Of a stretch of DNA of 64,000 nt, positions 47,272 to 58,836 are shown piece by piece. This stretch comes from Pezicula radicicola (lineage: Eukaryota > Ascomycota > Leotiomycetes > Helotiales > Dermateaceae). The stretch spans positions 133,295 to 197,294 of the forward strand of contig PDUO01000006.1 in the NCBI GenBank assembly GCA_003008705.1, read 5' to 3'. Position 1 is the stretch's first letter. Every line of letters begins with the position of its first letter. Both the position numbers and the translations under genes were made by a program. The notes below the pieces were generated by a model. That model saw only the letters and a program-made list of their open reading frames with translations. It had not been told where the DNA came from and made no database searches.

Positions 47272-49962
47272 CTAAACCAAAGTCAACCTCTCTAGCCTCA
47301 TTTTAGCTCCCTCAACGAGTGCCGATTCTCGATCTAACAAATCCTTCACCATCGACATCTTCTGTTTCCTAACCCCTGAAGGCACCTTCAGGCTTGGGGA
47401 GTCTACATTCGAAATAGCTTTTTGCTCATCGGCAAGCTGCTCCATCAATTCGTCTCTCAGGTCCTTGACTTCCTCATATCTCCTCCAGGGCTCCTTGGGA
47501 ACTGTGAAAGTTGCATTCTGCTCTTCTTGGGTCGGCAAGATATTCCTTTGGAGAATCTCCATTTCTTCGATCCACACTCGCTCCTTATCGCTTAGTTCTC
47601 TATTCGTGCCTTTTGTTGCTTTACGCCTGAACTTCTCTAGTCGTTCGGTGAGTTCGATTTGTCTTGCCTGTGCCTTCTGGATCCGCTCTTCAAGCCTCTC
47701 ATTTGTGCTAACCGCGGGCCCATCATCCTGATCGTTGCCGGTTATCTCCTCCACTCGTCCAGCTAGTTCATTCGCCTTTCTAATCTCTTCTTGAAGTGAT
47801 GCTTGCAATTGTCCACAACGGCGGAAAAGTTCAGCTGCCGCTGTGCCCAGGCGATGAGTCTCCTCGCTAAGCACTTTGTGTGCCTCTGTAAATATTGTCA
47901 GAGTCGCAGGTGACATGCGGACTTCTTCGCTCAGTAATTTTTTATATTTGCTATGCCGCAACTTCTCCAGCAAGGAAGGCAGAACGGATCTTTGCTCCAA
48001 GGCATGTGGCGGCTCAAAGACAGGTCTGGGTTCGATGAATATAATTGGCTTAGAATCAGGTTCGGAATCGAATGTGGGCGATCTCGATCGTCGTACTAAA
48101 GCTATTTCGTCCTCGGGAGAATCTAAGGTCAGGGCTACAGGATCGTGTGGCGTTGCTGAGAGAAGGAAATGACCAAGGTCGGGATCCTGAATTAAGGTAC
48201 TTGCAGCGAGAGGAGCCGTCTTATCATCCATCTTCTGTGTGAATACTCGCTCACGGATTGAGCCCTGATTTTTGGCAAGTAGATCAATCCGCAGTTCCGC
48301 CCCTTCTTGACCCTCACCACTCAACTCTGTCTCTAAGCGAAATACCCATTCGCAGAGTGATATGAAACTGATGCTTGAAGTGTCTGTTATGTAGAAGGAA
48401 TATCTCGACGCGAAGTCGGGACTAAACATAGGCCAACTGCCCTCCCATACTTCTATCGCTCGTGACGTATCGAGCACTTGAAACGTCAACAGCGACGGAG
48501 GATCTGAGTCGTCTGCAAATCTCGATAATTTCGATTTTGAATTGGGCAGCCATTGCGCTTCAACGTCGTCCAAATCAAGATAAATCGACAGTCGGCCGCT
48601 GCTTGTCAGTGTACACACTACACCAACAGACAATCCTTCATGCTCGGAATTATCCATTTCCAAATCCTCTTCTTCGCCAAACATCAATTCATCAGCATCA
48701 ACCTTCGAACCGATAACGAATATATCGCTGAGCATATTATCAAGCTCTTCCTCAGACTCCTCGGGAGCAAGGTCTAGGTCGAAAGGGCCCTGAAGTTTAG
48801 GAACTCTGCCTGGCTTAAGGGGTCTGGTGTAGACCTCAATTGGCACTTCGCCCATTTGACCTTCGATCTGCGTTGGCTCTTGGTTGTCTAGATCTGACAT
48901 CCATGCTAGCTGTTGTTGAGCTAAGAGCTTGCTACTTTGGGATATCATTGGATCATCTTCGATAGTCGCGACCTTTGCAACGATTGAGACAGAGAGTGAC
49001 GGCACGAGGGTTGGTGGAGGTGACCATTTCTCCGGTAAAAGAGGACAGAGAGCATAGATATCTCCTTCTCTCATTGCTACCCAAAGTGTCATTGGAGACC
49101 AACCTCCAGAACCTCTGCCTGCGAAACATGCTGATGCCACTTCCATCTCAAAGGAATCTGGTGAGAATCCCTTGTTCATGCCAGAAACTGACGCTCCAAA
49201 GTCCTGATCCAATGATGTCCCATCGGCAAGCTTCTTGAGGTCGATAGCAAGTGTTGGTTTGTCGAATGACCAACGATCCGTTGTAGAAAGTTCCCATACC
49301 CGAACAACAGCATCTTCTGTCACCGTAACCAGGCAAGTCCCGTTTACGCCTAATGGATGCCAAAGCGCGGAGGCTATTCCAGACTGTGACGTTACATGGG
49401 TAGTAGGGCCAAGGGTATATGTCTTCAGGCGCATTGGGCCTGTGTCAGGAGCAGTCAAATGTGAGGATTCTGGTAGGAGCGCAATGTGAACCGTATGAGT
49501 CGTTAAAATAGCTAGGTAGCTACCAGTTGGCGAAATGATAAGCTGCCGTATATCGTCGGCGACTGGAGTCTTGATTGTCTGAAGGACATTAGCATTGGAT
49601 GAGTGCATATGGAAATGCAAACCTACCCGGTAGCCTTGGGCATTCCCATCATCCTCCGATTTCTGCTGAGTATCATCTTTCCCCTTTCCTTTCTTCTTCT
49701 GTCGCAGTGACTCCTGTCTGTCCTCCCATTTCTCCTTGATGTAAACAAGCTCAGCCCAGCGTATCTCCTTGCCCACAGCTACAAAAACCTCTGTTCCCCG
49801 GTGAGCAATCGTCCGGCGCGGTCCTGGTTTCGTGTGCTTCTTGCTCCCTAGTGTAGAACTCTGGGATTCGTTTGCAGTAGTCGTAGGAGTCGGTGCGAAT
49901 ATTTCATGGCCCGGATTTGGTTTCGAAAGCCATGCTGGTGTGTAACTGGTAACCTTCGTCAT
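47272..49962 (-). CDS. NUP82: Nuclear pore protein Nup82 (Nup88 family)
   Basis: A single exon of 896 residues. The N-terminal start (TSYTPAWLSKPNPGHEIF) and the beta-propeller that follows are typical of fungal Nup82, with IARRGTEVF-like IAHRGTEVFVAVGKEIRWAE, DIRQLIISPTGSYLAILTTHTVHI, and SALWHPLGVNGTCLVTVTEDAVVRVWEL. From about residue 690 to the end the sequence is helical and charged, with long heptad-like runs (KANELAGRVEEITGNDQ ... RIQKAQARQIELTERLEKFR), the coiled coil that joins Nup159 and Nsp1 at the cytoplasmic face for mRNA export. Length fits filamentous fungal homologues. A Lys-rich low-complexity loop at about residue 90 (KKKGKGKDD) interrupts the first blades. It is divergent from Cbc2, whose start is 271 bp away. 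Confidence 0.88.
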   Translation of the reverse strand: MTKVTSYTPAWLSKPNPGHEIFAPTPTTTANESQSSTLGSKKHTKPGPRRTIAHRGTEVFVAVGKEIRWAELVYIKEKWEDRQESLRQKKKGKGKDDTQQKSEDDGNAQGYRVGLHFHMHSSNANVLQTIKTPVADDIRQLIISPTGSYLAILTTHTVHIALLPESSHLTAPDTGPMRLKTYTLGPTTHVTSQSGIASALWHPLGVNGTCLVTVTEDAVVRVWELSTTDRWSFDKPTLAIDLKKLADGTSLDQDFGASVSGMNKGFSPDSFEMEVASACFAGRGSGGWSPMTLWVAMREGDIYALCPLLPEKWSPPPTLVPSLSVSIVAKVATIEDDPMISQSSKLLAQQQLAWMSDLDNQEPTQIEGQMGEVPIEVYTRPLKPGRVPKLQGPFDLDLAPEESEEELDNMLSDIFVIGSKVDADELMFGEEEDLEMDNSEHEGLSVGVVCTLTSSGRLSIYLDLDDVEAQWLPNSKSKLSRFADDSDPPSLLTFQVLDTSRAIEVWEGSWPMFSPDFASRYSFYITDTSSISFISLCEWVFRLETELSGEGQEGAELRIDLLAKNQGSIRERVFTQKMDDKTAPLAASTLIQDPDLGHFLLSATPHDPVALTLDSPEDEIALVRRSRSPTFDSEPDSKPIIFIEPRPVFEPPHALEQRSVLPSLLEKLRHSKYKKLLSEEVRMSPATLTIFTEAHKVLSEETHRLGTAAAELFRRCGQLQASLQEEIRKANELAGRVEEITGNDQDDGPAVSTNERLEERIQKAQARQIELTERLEKFRRKATKGTNRELSDKERVWIEEMEILQRNILPTQEEQNATFTVPKEPWRRYEEVKDLRDELMEQLADEQKAISNVDSPSLKVPSGVRKQKMSMVKDLLDRESALVEGAKMRLERLTLV

Positions 49963-50233
49963 TTCAGCGATTTGAGCTCTACCAAGAGCTTTAATAGCCT
50001 TCTTGGGTCGCAGATAATTGATCAGATCATGTGTGGCTCGGAGAGTGAGCGATGTCTAAGAGTTTGAGTAAGCTAGTCGGTAGATACAAGTGTTCTAAGG
50101 TTGTTGGTAGAGGTTCTGCTCTTTTTTGAAGTTCAACTTCAGAGGCCTCGCGCTAGCGTAACAACGCGCCGCGAAAGCAGCAGATCACGGAGAAATCAAC
50201 TGCAGCTTCCCTTGCCAAACAACGACAACAAAT
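49963..50233. promoter_or_regulatory. Divergent promoter between Nup82 and Cbc2
   Basis: The 271 bp between the two opposing start codons must contain both promoters. Both products act in nuclear mRNA export, so shared control is possible, but no specific site is recognised. Confidence 0.5.
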
Positions 50234-50893
50234 ATGCCAGGTGCCATACGAAATACTGTTGATCGGCTTGATAAGCCTTCAGCTTATTATCAAAGCAGAG
50301 TGAGTCCATTATGATTTGATGCACCATTGCGCGCTAACATAATGCGTCGCATTCAGAACAACAAGCGCAAGTACAACCGGGATGACCAAGAAGACAGACC
50401 ACGGACTCCAGAGGAGCCTGTAGAAGATCCATTGAAGGATGCTACGACCCTCTACGTGGGAAATTTGTACGTTACTACCTCACATCCTCCTGCCTTTTGG
50501 CGCATACCATAGCTGACGAGCTATAGGTCCTTCTACACGACCGAGGAACAGATCCACGAGCTCTTTGCAAAGTGCGGCGAGATTAAGCGCCTGGTTATGG
50601 GTTTAGATAGATTCAATAAGACGCCTTGTGGGTTCTGTTTTGTAGAATACTATACCCACCAGGACGCTCTCGATTGCATGAAGTATATTGGAGGCACAAA
50701 GTTAGACGAACGCATTATTCGGACGGATCTTGACCCTGGCTTCCAAGAAGGCAGGCAATATGGGAGAGGCAAGTCAGGTGGCCAGGTGCGGGATGAGTAC
50801 AGGGAGGAGTATGATGAGGGCCGTGGTGGGCTTGGTAGAGCGATTCAGAACGAGAGAATCAAGGAAGAAGAAGAGTACGGAAAGGGAAGATAA
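50234..50893 (+). CDS. CBC2: Nuclear cap-binding protein subunit 2
   Basis: Three exons (50234-50299, 50357-50466, 50527-50893) encode 180 residues, the normal size of the small cap-binding subunit (CBP20/Cbc2). It binds the m7G cap of nuclear RNA together with Cbc1. The N-terminal AYYQSR and [13 protein letters not shown] supply the tyrosines and basic residues that contact the cap. The RRM shows RNP2 as TLYVGNLSF, built across the second intron, and RNP1 as CGFCFVEY. The [10 protein letters not shown] and [26 protein letters not shown] stretches are near invariant in the family. The C-terminus is an acidic and Arg/Gly tail. Donors are GTGAGT and GTACGT. Confidence 0.96.
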
Positions 50894-51130
50894 AACTCTA
50901 CATATTGCACAATAGGCGTTCGAGGGGCGTTTAGGAAAAGCCTGGGTTAGGCTACGTTAAAGCCCAAAATATCAATGATTTCATAAGTACCGCTATATTT
51001 TAGTCACAATTTGTCATTGATTTCCATTCAGCATTCCATTGCGATATACATCTTCCTAAACGCCGACCATGCAATACTTCTACAGGAAACAGTATGATAC
51101 ATCCATCGCCTAAGCAGCCACCTTCTGCGA

Positions 51131-51591
51131 TCAGTATCCGGGAGGGTTGAGTCGTTGTGATAGCCTCGTCCATTTCGGTAGCTCTGTGATCGTATTAGGA
51201 TACCTTACAAAACATATCTTTGCTAGCAGTAGCCACTCACTATGTATTCCCTTTCTGTACTTCTTCTCTTTCCGGTCGAAAATAGTGTACTTGTCTTTCG
51301 GAAGCATCTCCTGCTCAGTGGGCATCTCCTCCTTCCATCTCTCTACAGCCTTCGTCGTAATGCCTTTCTTTGCCAAAGCTCGATCAACCGTAGCTACAAT
51401 ATCATCGACTGCTCGTAAACGTCTACGCTGCCGTTGCTTTTGGAATTTGGAGAGGCGCCAGGGGATCTTCCTAAATGAGCAATTGGCATTAGTAACGCGC
51501 ACAGAGTTATCGTTGGCTTAAAGACTGCAATCTGGACATACCATAGAAGACCTCCTCCTAGAGAATTCGTGGGTCTGAAAGCTCCAAACAT
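51131..51591 (-). CDS. MRPL31: Mitochondrial large ribosomal subunit protein mL60 (Mrpl31)
   Basis: Three exons (51591-51542, 51470-51241, 51183-51131) encode 110 residues. The product matches fungal mL60: MFGAFRPTNSLGGGLLW, then KIPWRLSKFQKQRQRRRLRAVD, MPTEQEMLPKDKYTIFDRK, KYRKGIH and the terminal KLPKWTRLSQRLNPPGY. It is a basic structural protein of the mitochondrial ribosome. Both introns fall where the conserved sequence is interrupted in the genome: TG|G (Trp) before KIPWRL and A|AG (Lys) before LPKWT, with donors GTATGT and GTGAGT. The gene is head-to-head with Trs20, with only 173 bp between start codons. Confidence 0.93.
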
Positions 51592-51764
51592 TGTTGCGTT
51601 GCTGGGCTGTTCAAATGTTGGCGTCGTTGAACGAAGCTCAAGAATTAATCCACGCCAAGACCTTGATTGCGGAAACCAATCAACGATCCGATCGCTTGGT
51701 CCAACGACAACCAACTTCCATCCGAACGACAAATTCGACTTTCAACACCAGCGCATATACGATC
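51592..51764. promoter_or_regulatory. Short bidirectional promoter between mL60 and Trs20
   Basis: Only 173 bp separate the opposing start codons of two housekeeping genes, so the promoter is almost certainly shared. No TATA element is evident. Confidence 0.55.
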
Positions 51765-52367
51765 ATGTCGTATTATTTTGCCATTATTGGCACGCAGGAC
51801 AACCCGCTCTTCGAATATGACTTTGGCACCGCGAAGCAGGGTGGTGACGGGATCGCGCGGTTCTCGGAACAGGCACGACATATGAACCAGTTCATCGTAC
51901 ACAGCAGTCTGGATATTGTTGAGGAAGTTCAATGGGGCAACGGTCAGATGTATGCATGGAAGCATTGCTATCAGCCTGTACTATGTGCTGATTGAAATTT
52001 CCAAGGTACCTCAAATGTATTGATCGCTTCTATAATAACTATGTATCCTGCTTCATTACCGGTGGCAGTAAGCTATCCCATTCCTCAAAACCGTCCTCAC
52101 AGGATGCTGATGCCAGTAACAGATGTCAAGTTCCTACTTCTACACACCCCTTCCCAACCTGCTGCGACTACGACGTCCCGCGCAAGCACATCAATTGCTG
52201 CAAATCCCACCTCACCACAGACGGAAGAGGCCATCAAGCAGTTCTTTACAGAGATATACGAGAACTGGGTGAAGACTATTATGAGCCCTTTCTATCATGT
52301 CAATATGGAAGTAAGGAGTCCGGTCTTCCGGGGCAGAGTTGCTGCGGCTGCGAAAAAGTATCTCTGA
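51765..52367 (+). CDS. TRS20: TRAPP complex subunit Trs20 (sedlin, TRAPPC2)
   Basis: Three exons (51765-51949, 52006-52067, 52123-52367) encode 163 residues with the complete longin fold of sedlin. The N-terminus MSYYFAIIGTQDNPLFEYDFG is near identical to the family pattern. HMNQFIVHSSLDIVEEVQW, then YLKCIDRFYNNYVSCFITGGNVKFLLLH, and the C-terminal EAIKQFFTEIYENWVKTIMSPFY with SPVFRGRVAAAAKKYL complete it. Trs20 is a core TRAPP subunit that supports Rab activation in ER-Golgi traffic and autophagy. Introns start GTATGC and GTAAGC; joins AT|G (Met) and A|AT (Asn) keep phase. A Thr/Ser/Ala-rich insertion of about 25 residues follows LLLHTPSQP, common in filamentous fungi. Confidence 0.96.
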
Positions 52368-53289
52368 AATTAGGTGGAAAAGAGCTAAGATGTATATCGA
52401 TTGAGGAAGGACTGACTGAGTTGGGGATCGGCACGTCAAGTCAAGGTACATTCCTCCCAGTGATTAGCGGTGCAGTTGGACTTCAAGTTTTACGAGGCAG
52501 GCTTTCAAGTCAGCGCGTTACTGAACGAAAGAGACCGGCATCTGCATCTCGTGGACCAGAAAAGCCCCCAAGTACCAAATTATGCTGGGATTGCAACGGA
52601 GATGTTGCAAGCAAGAAAGTGATGGGAGACGGCTAAGAAGAATATTCGAAAGAAAAAGAAAGGTCGCGGACAGACTAAGGATGCTTGTGTTCTCAGCACG
52701 CACAAGTCTCTTCCCCGCACTTTTCCAAAGTTTCCAAGTTGGAGCTTTACTCGTATCACTGTAGAGTTATTTAGACGGGGGATTTTATGAATTGATGCCA
52801 GCAGTACTACTGTCGTGTTTATGACATGAAAGTACGAAACCATAATCAAAGTTCAAATAAACTGTATTCCTGTCTGTGCGGCCACAACATGTCCACGTGA
52901 GGTTGTAAAGGGGAATCGTTGCTTTCAAGTTTGCTCCTACTTTCGTGCCTCCTTGCTACTACACGGAATCTTCTAGACAGCGCACAGACTTAGCAGTGGT
53001 ATTTGCTTGGGCAGTTACAAAGTAAGTAAGGACTTTTTGAAGCAAAACACCTCACAATGTCCAATAACATTTTCAGATGTTCAAACCTTCATTAATGCCA
53101 TGCTTAGTATGACGTTGGTTTTATTTACTCCTCGTTGCGCGGCGCGTCACCCCAAATGTCGATCGCATGATTTCAGGTTCTAATAACTCACCATAACTCC
53201 TAGTTCTCTTGTGTCTACACACTCTCAGTTAATTTGCAATAAGAACAGATACTACACAGAATTTCGACGTATAACTAACTGATATAAAA
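52368..53289. other. Intergenic region, no gene seen
   Basis: About 920 bp between Trs20 and the DUF7726 gene. A frame running through the Trs20 coding region continues open to 52636 but looks like a shadow. No other feature is recognised. Confidence 0.45.
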
Positions 53290-54585
53290 ATGCCGAAAGC
53301 CACATCACGCAATTCAGGTCCCTGGAACACATACCGGGCAGAGCCATATCCGACCCTCAACCATAATGCCACATTCGGGTTCGGAGAGAATTTGCCAGGA
53401 GCAGGATTTCCAGCGAAACAAGTCGAAGGCTTACAAAGGTTTCATGACGATCCTAAAATGATGGGTGCAATGAAGAACTATATCAACGGCGAGCAGGAAT
53501 ATGGTCGGAACGGAGTAGCAAATATCTATGTACCCTCGAATACCAATCAGCAGTCAGTCCCAAGGCCACTTCAGGATTCCTACCGTAGTAATATTCAAAC
53601 CGTAGCCCCAGATGTAGCCAATACTCTACGGGACAGGACTGTTCTATTTAACCAATATGAGGGAGAAAATTCATACCCTATTGCGAAGGTCCTCGTGCCT
53701 TACGATGCCCAACCACCACTTTCAGGGAAACAGCTCGACAGAATCAGGCCCCCCAATCCAAATCCCGAAAGAAACAACATTGGTATCTCTGCACCTGCAC
53801 CAGTGGATCCTCCAGTGACACACATCTTCGAACAATACAAGAACCCTCTCGATGATATCAATGCATTGACAACAAGGCCCAGAAGTCCCATCCCCCTCGC
53901 CTACTCTACACCACCAAGCCAAACTCTAGAACCCATCATCCCAAAAGACGCCAAATCCTTCCTCGATGTCATAATCCCCTGCCCACCAGGAATGGACCAT
54001 CCTCCAATCTACGACACATGCACTCAAATCCGCACTAAGATCAATCACCTCCTCTCAAACAAAAACTCCTCACCAAAAGACGCAATCCCGAATCAGTTCA
54101 AGAAAGATGGGAAGCCAAAACCTTGGACTATTGCTGAATTTAAAAAAGCTAGTGCGAATGAGGCCGAGGGGAATTATTATCGGTTTATGAAGGCGAAAGG
54201 GAAGATGGGTGGGTGTCATAATAGTACGTATATTAATGCGTATTTGTTCTTTGAGAAGAAAAGGATTTGGGAGAAGGCACCGAAGAGTGCGGCGAGGAAG
54301 AGGTGTGAGGCTGAGTAAGTTTCCCTAATTTTTCTTTTCGCCTTTTTCTCTTCACTTTTTCTATTTTCAGTTGGAATGGTGACTGGGAAAAGATTTCCAG
54401 CTCGCTAGTTTGTGTCTGCTTAACGATGTCAATGATGGCGTCAAACGGAAGCATAGTGAGAAAATTCATGGGATAAATTGAAATTGATGACATTCTCTTT
54501 TTTTTTTTTACTAACTTGATGCAGGCATCCTGGTGGTTTGGGGCTGTATGATCCCAATAAGGACTGGGTGACAATGAAGATTTGA
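53290..54585 (+). CDS. DUF7726-like fungal protein
   Basis: Two exons (53290-54314, 54525-54585) encode 361 residues. The first two thirds are low in complexity, rich in Asn, Pro and Gln, with no recognisable domain. The C-terminal part matches the fungal DUF7726 pattern as I remember it: YDTCTQIRTKINHLL, then WTIAEFKKA, NYYRFMKAKGKMGGCHNSTYINAYLFFEKKRI, and a basic KAPKSAARKRCEAEHPGGLGLYD end. The function of the domain is unknown. The 210-bp intron begins GTAAGT and ends after CTAAC...GCAG; the second exon supplies the last 20 residues including the conserved PGG. No signal peptide or membrane segment is seen; a nuclear role is conceivable but unproven. Confidence 0.8.
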
Positions 54586-57018
54586 GGAGGCAAGGACTGG
54601 AAGGATCAAGTGTGTGAATTGTTGATTTGGCTTGCTTTCTCAATTAGAAGCAAGATGTATTATTGCACAACTTGTACCGTTTATATTAATTAAATCCTGA
54701 GTACTCATCCAATTGTGTTTACAGTATAACAAAGTTGAGATTAGTGAGACTACAAATTAGCCGACCCTGAGGATACACAAGATCACTAGCTCAGTTTCAA
54801 CAAAAACATAAGAAAACACTAGCGTCTTCATAGCCCAGTTTAACGCTTAGAGCTCCAAAACAAAATAAGCGCCATGGTCTGGTGGTCAAGTTCTGAGCTC
54901 TCACAAGTTCTTAGAACATAACTAACAACACCATAGGCCAAAGCCACTAATTTACGGCCCAAAAAAAACCAGGATCCCCTTTGGGAAGACCTTTGGGGCT
55001 GGAGATCTGGAAGATGGAGAATTTGGAAGATGGAGAATTTGGAAGATGGAGAATTTGGATTTGAGTCCCTCCTCTTGGAGTGGACTCATCTGGGTACCTT
55101 AATATTAGTTGACTCAGGCCATTGTCACTAATTTAGGACCCAAAACTTGGGGAGTGCCCATTTGGGCGGATTGGAGGATTGGAAGAACGGAGGAGAAGAT
55201 TGTGGTCCCCTTACCGGGCATTAGTTGGCAAATAGTAAGAATTCCCCTAATTCCTAGACTTCCTAACTTGGCAGCTTGATCATCAGACCTTGAATTACTT
55301 TTTTGGTCTTTTTTTTCTTTCTTTCCTTTTGTTCCTTTGTAGTCTAGGGCCATTGCCCAATATGGTAATGATCAATGACTGTTACCTTGCTTGCAACGCC
55401 ATGTACATTAACCTAGAATCTTGTGTGTCAATGATGTGCTAATGTCTCTGTCTGTTAAGTAGTGAGAGGAATGCTTGTTATAGAAACAGTGAAAAGACGA
55501 AGTTGCTATTGACCCTCACGTTTCATCTACTAAGTTGGTCTTGATGCGTTTGAGCAAGGCCAAGAACACGTATAAACAAACCAAAGGGAAGCAAGCAAAC
55601 TATTCACATTATTAAGTCACTACTACCTTACGACATCAAAACAAATAGCAGGTGCCAAGGCCTTGATTTAGCTTTGTGTAGAATAAACTCCAAGTTGTGG
55701 TATTACAATCCATTGACTTGATTATTGGCCGAGTCTACCTTTAGGATACAATATACAAAACTCAGTTCCAACAAAAGTCCTTTAATAACCTGATATAATA
55801 AAAATTTTCAAGTCAAACAAACATCATGGTCTGATGGTCAAGCTCTAAACTCATACAACTTCTCAAAAATATAACTAATACCAAAATAGGCCAATGTCAA
55901 TTCCCACAGAGCACGCCTACTCGCTGGTCATGTATTCCTTGCGTGGACCCCTCACGCCGCAGTTGATAGGTTCCTTTCGGAACCGATCGACTACACGCCC
56001 TTCGCTAGGGAGTAAATGTTACTAGTCGCCCGGAACTGAACGCTACACGCCCCTATTGAAATTCACTTGTCAATAGACCCGATACGCTACGCTCTGAATT
56101 GTTAAATGTAAGCTTCTCTTCACTTCTAAAATTCCTATCTCATTAGCTTAAGCACCAGACCATGACCTTCCCCCCCCTTCCCTTCTCCTTCCCTCTTTTT
56201 TTCTTTCTGTATTGAGTAGATAGGCTCTTTTCTGCATGCCAGCTCTGCGCAGAAATGCAACAGCAGAATTGCCACCCATACAGTGCCTGACATTTTATGA
56301 ACTTGGTGACGCGTTTTGCAAGTAGCAGCAGTCGACAAGGGGAAGGAAAGCAAGCAAAGCCATTCATATTATCAAGTCACATGGCATTAAATCAAACATT
56401 AAGCACGTGGTTAAGGCCTTTGGCCAATGTTCATTGTGTCTGATATTAACAGAGTCTCGTCTCAATACCATTCCCACCCCTCCCTCCGAACACGCCCGTC
56501 CAGACCAGGAGCCATTAAACGCCAGAAAAAAGCCCATCGCAATAGGTAAACACAATTGGTATGAAGAGAGGTTCCAAAAACAACCACCAATCAATTTCTC
56601 CATCCACACCATCAGATATATCATGATGTCTCAAGCCCAAAAGATTCCACAAGCATTACCCGCCCGTAAACAGGCTACTAGACCGTCAAAATCTTCAAAA
56701 TATGGAGAGAGACCATCAAAAGGTAATATGTTGCTGTGGAGGAATTGTAGAGACGAGATCAAGAAACCAGTCGAGTTTGGTGCTGATAAGTTTTTGATGG
56801 AAAATGGAAGGTGATGTGCGAAACCCTCCCGTAAACAGGATACTAGACCGTCAGGCCTTCAAAGATTGAAGGAGACTATCAAAAGGTAACATGTATGCAC
56901 ATCGAGATCCAAACACATCAAAAGCCAATCCACGATTGAAGAATGAGCTCGAGAGGTATTGTTGGAGGGAACGGAGGATTGATGGTGGAGAGTATGTGTT
57001 GTAAGGGGGTGAAGGTGT
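54586..57018. repeat. Region of diverged direct and tandem repeats
   Basis: Several repeat pairs are visible. Related blocks at 54765-54960 and 55743-55905 share words such as CTCAGTT(T/C)CAACAAAA and CATGGTCTG(G/A)TGGTCAAG. Another pair lies at about 55585-55620 and 56345-56380 (GGAAGCAAGCAAA... AAGTCAC). A 66-68-bp block at 56663-56730 recurs at 56828-56893. Three perfect 16-bp units, TGGAAGATGGAGAATT, fill 55008-55055. No gene is supported; an open frame at 56407-56814 overlaps the duplicated block and has no known motif. The TGGTCTGGTGGTCAAG word resembles a tRNA A-box, so a tRNA-derived SINE is one explanation. Confidence 0.55.
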
Positions 57019-57614
<596 letters not shown>

Positions 57615-58599
57615 GATGAAGTTGTTGTGTAAGGTTGTAAGAGTGGATTGATGATGAAATACGCGTCGATATGCGTATTTTTGATGAGGTTGTCGATGGA
57701 TTTGTTGTTGTTGGTCGATATGGAGATGTAGTAGAAAGAAAGAAGAAGCGAAGTTGTGGGTTCTGCTGGCCTTTTGAAAGTTGCGAGCATTGATTAAAAT
57801 AAAAGGGCGCTAAACCTTTCTCGGTTGTTGGAAAGTAGCAGATTTGAGCGCTCAGAAACACGCTGATTTCGCAGCCGAAATTCTCTTTATTTTTTGCCGC
57901 CAAATTCTAATCAAAATCAGCAAGGTTGCTGCCTTGCTTTGCAGGCAGCGAGTGTAAGCGACGCGACTTCCCCCAAACACAATCAACCATTTCCTTGCTT
58001 CGGTCAACTGCGCAACTTCAACATCTCCTACGGTACTTGTCGCGTTATAATCGCTATGGCTATTGAATTTGCGATTGCGCAGTGTCGAATAGCACCATTT
58101 TGAGATTTCACATTCACCCAGAATGCTTTACTGGCCGCTCTGCCTTGGACCATGCCGGGCGTGTGGCTGATGATGGTTCCAGCTACCACCAGTACCAGCG
58201 AAGAATCTCCTGGGAAGAGTATGGCCTTTTGTGGCATTGAGGAGACGAGTGTTTCTGGATCCTGCGATCGACTTCATTTTTATCTTCTGCAACTTCTTCA
58301 CCAACATCGTCTTCACCTTCCAGCACGGGCAGCTGAGGCAGCTGCTGAGCCGGCCAATTGCCACAAGACACAAATATGAAGAAAGGCTTTTATTAGATAC
58401 GTGCGGTGCAGTAGCGCAAGTGGAAACACGATAACATCATCTTAATCAAGTCCACATTTACAGCATCACCAGCCATGATCATGTCAAGGACTACCAAACA
58501 GCAGGAGTCATTGTAAAGCATCTTTATTCCATTTCATCGAGAGCAGGAGCAGTTTACATGACATCAACTCGAGCCAGAAGTGATAGGTCAATTCTAGCC
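57615..58599. other. H4 promoter region and unassigned DNA
   Basis: The first few hundred bases must hold the H4 promoter. No coding gene is supported; open frames on either strand around 58.1-58.4 kb have no recognised domain, though the minus-strand ones could be remnants of the decayed gene upstream. Confidence 0.4.
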
Positions 58600-58836
58600 A
58601 GCACGATGTATGGTCTGAGAAGTTATATACTCATATCACCTGAGACGAGGACAGCGGAACCCAAAATGCAGATTCGTTATGATCACGGGAATCTCGCGCT
58701 ATTTTGGCAATTTCTTAAGGCGTGCTTTTGCTTCAGGAGGGTGTTAATATTGCACAAACTTAAATATTCTGTATCATTAAGCTACACGTTGCAGGTAACG
58801 AGCAGAGAAAAGGACTCCGACAGTTCATGCGCACCT

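Noticed and set aside
48462..48716. Plus-strand open frames inside Nup82
   Set aside because: They are antisense shadows of a well-supported long exon.
56407..56814. Open frame of 135 codons before the H4 gene
   Set aside because: It overlaps the duplicated repeat block and shows no known motif.
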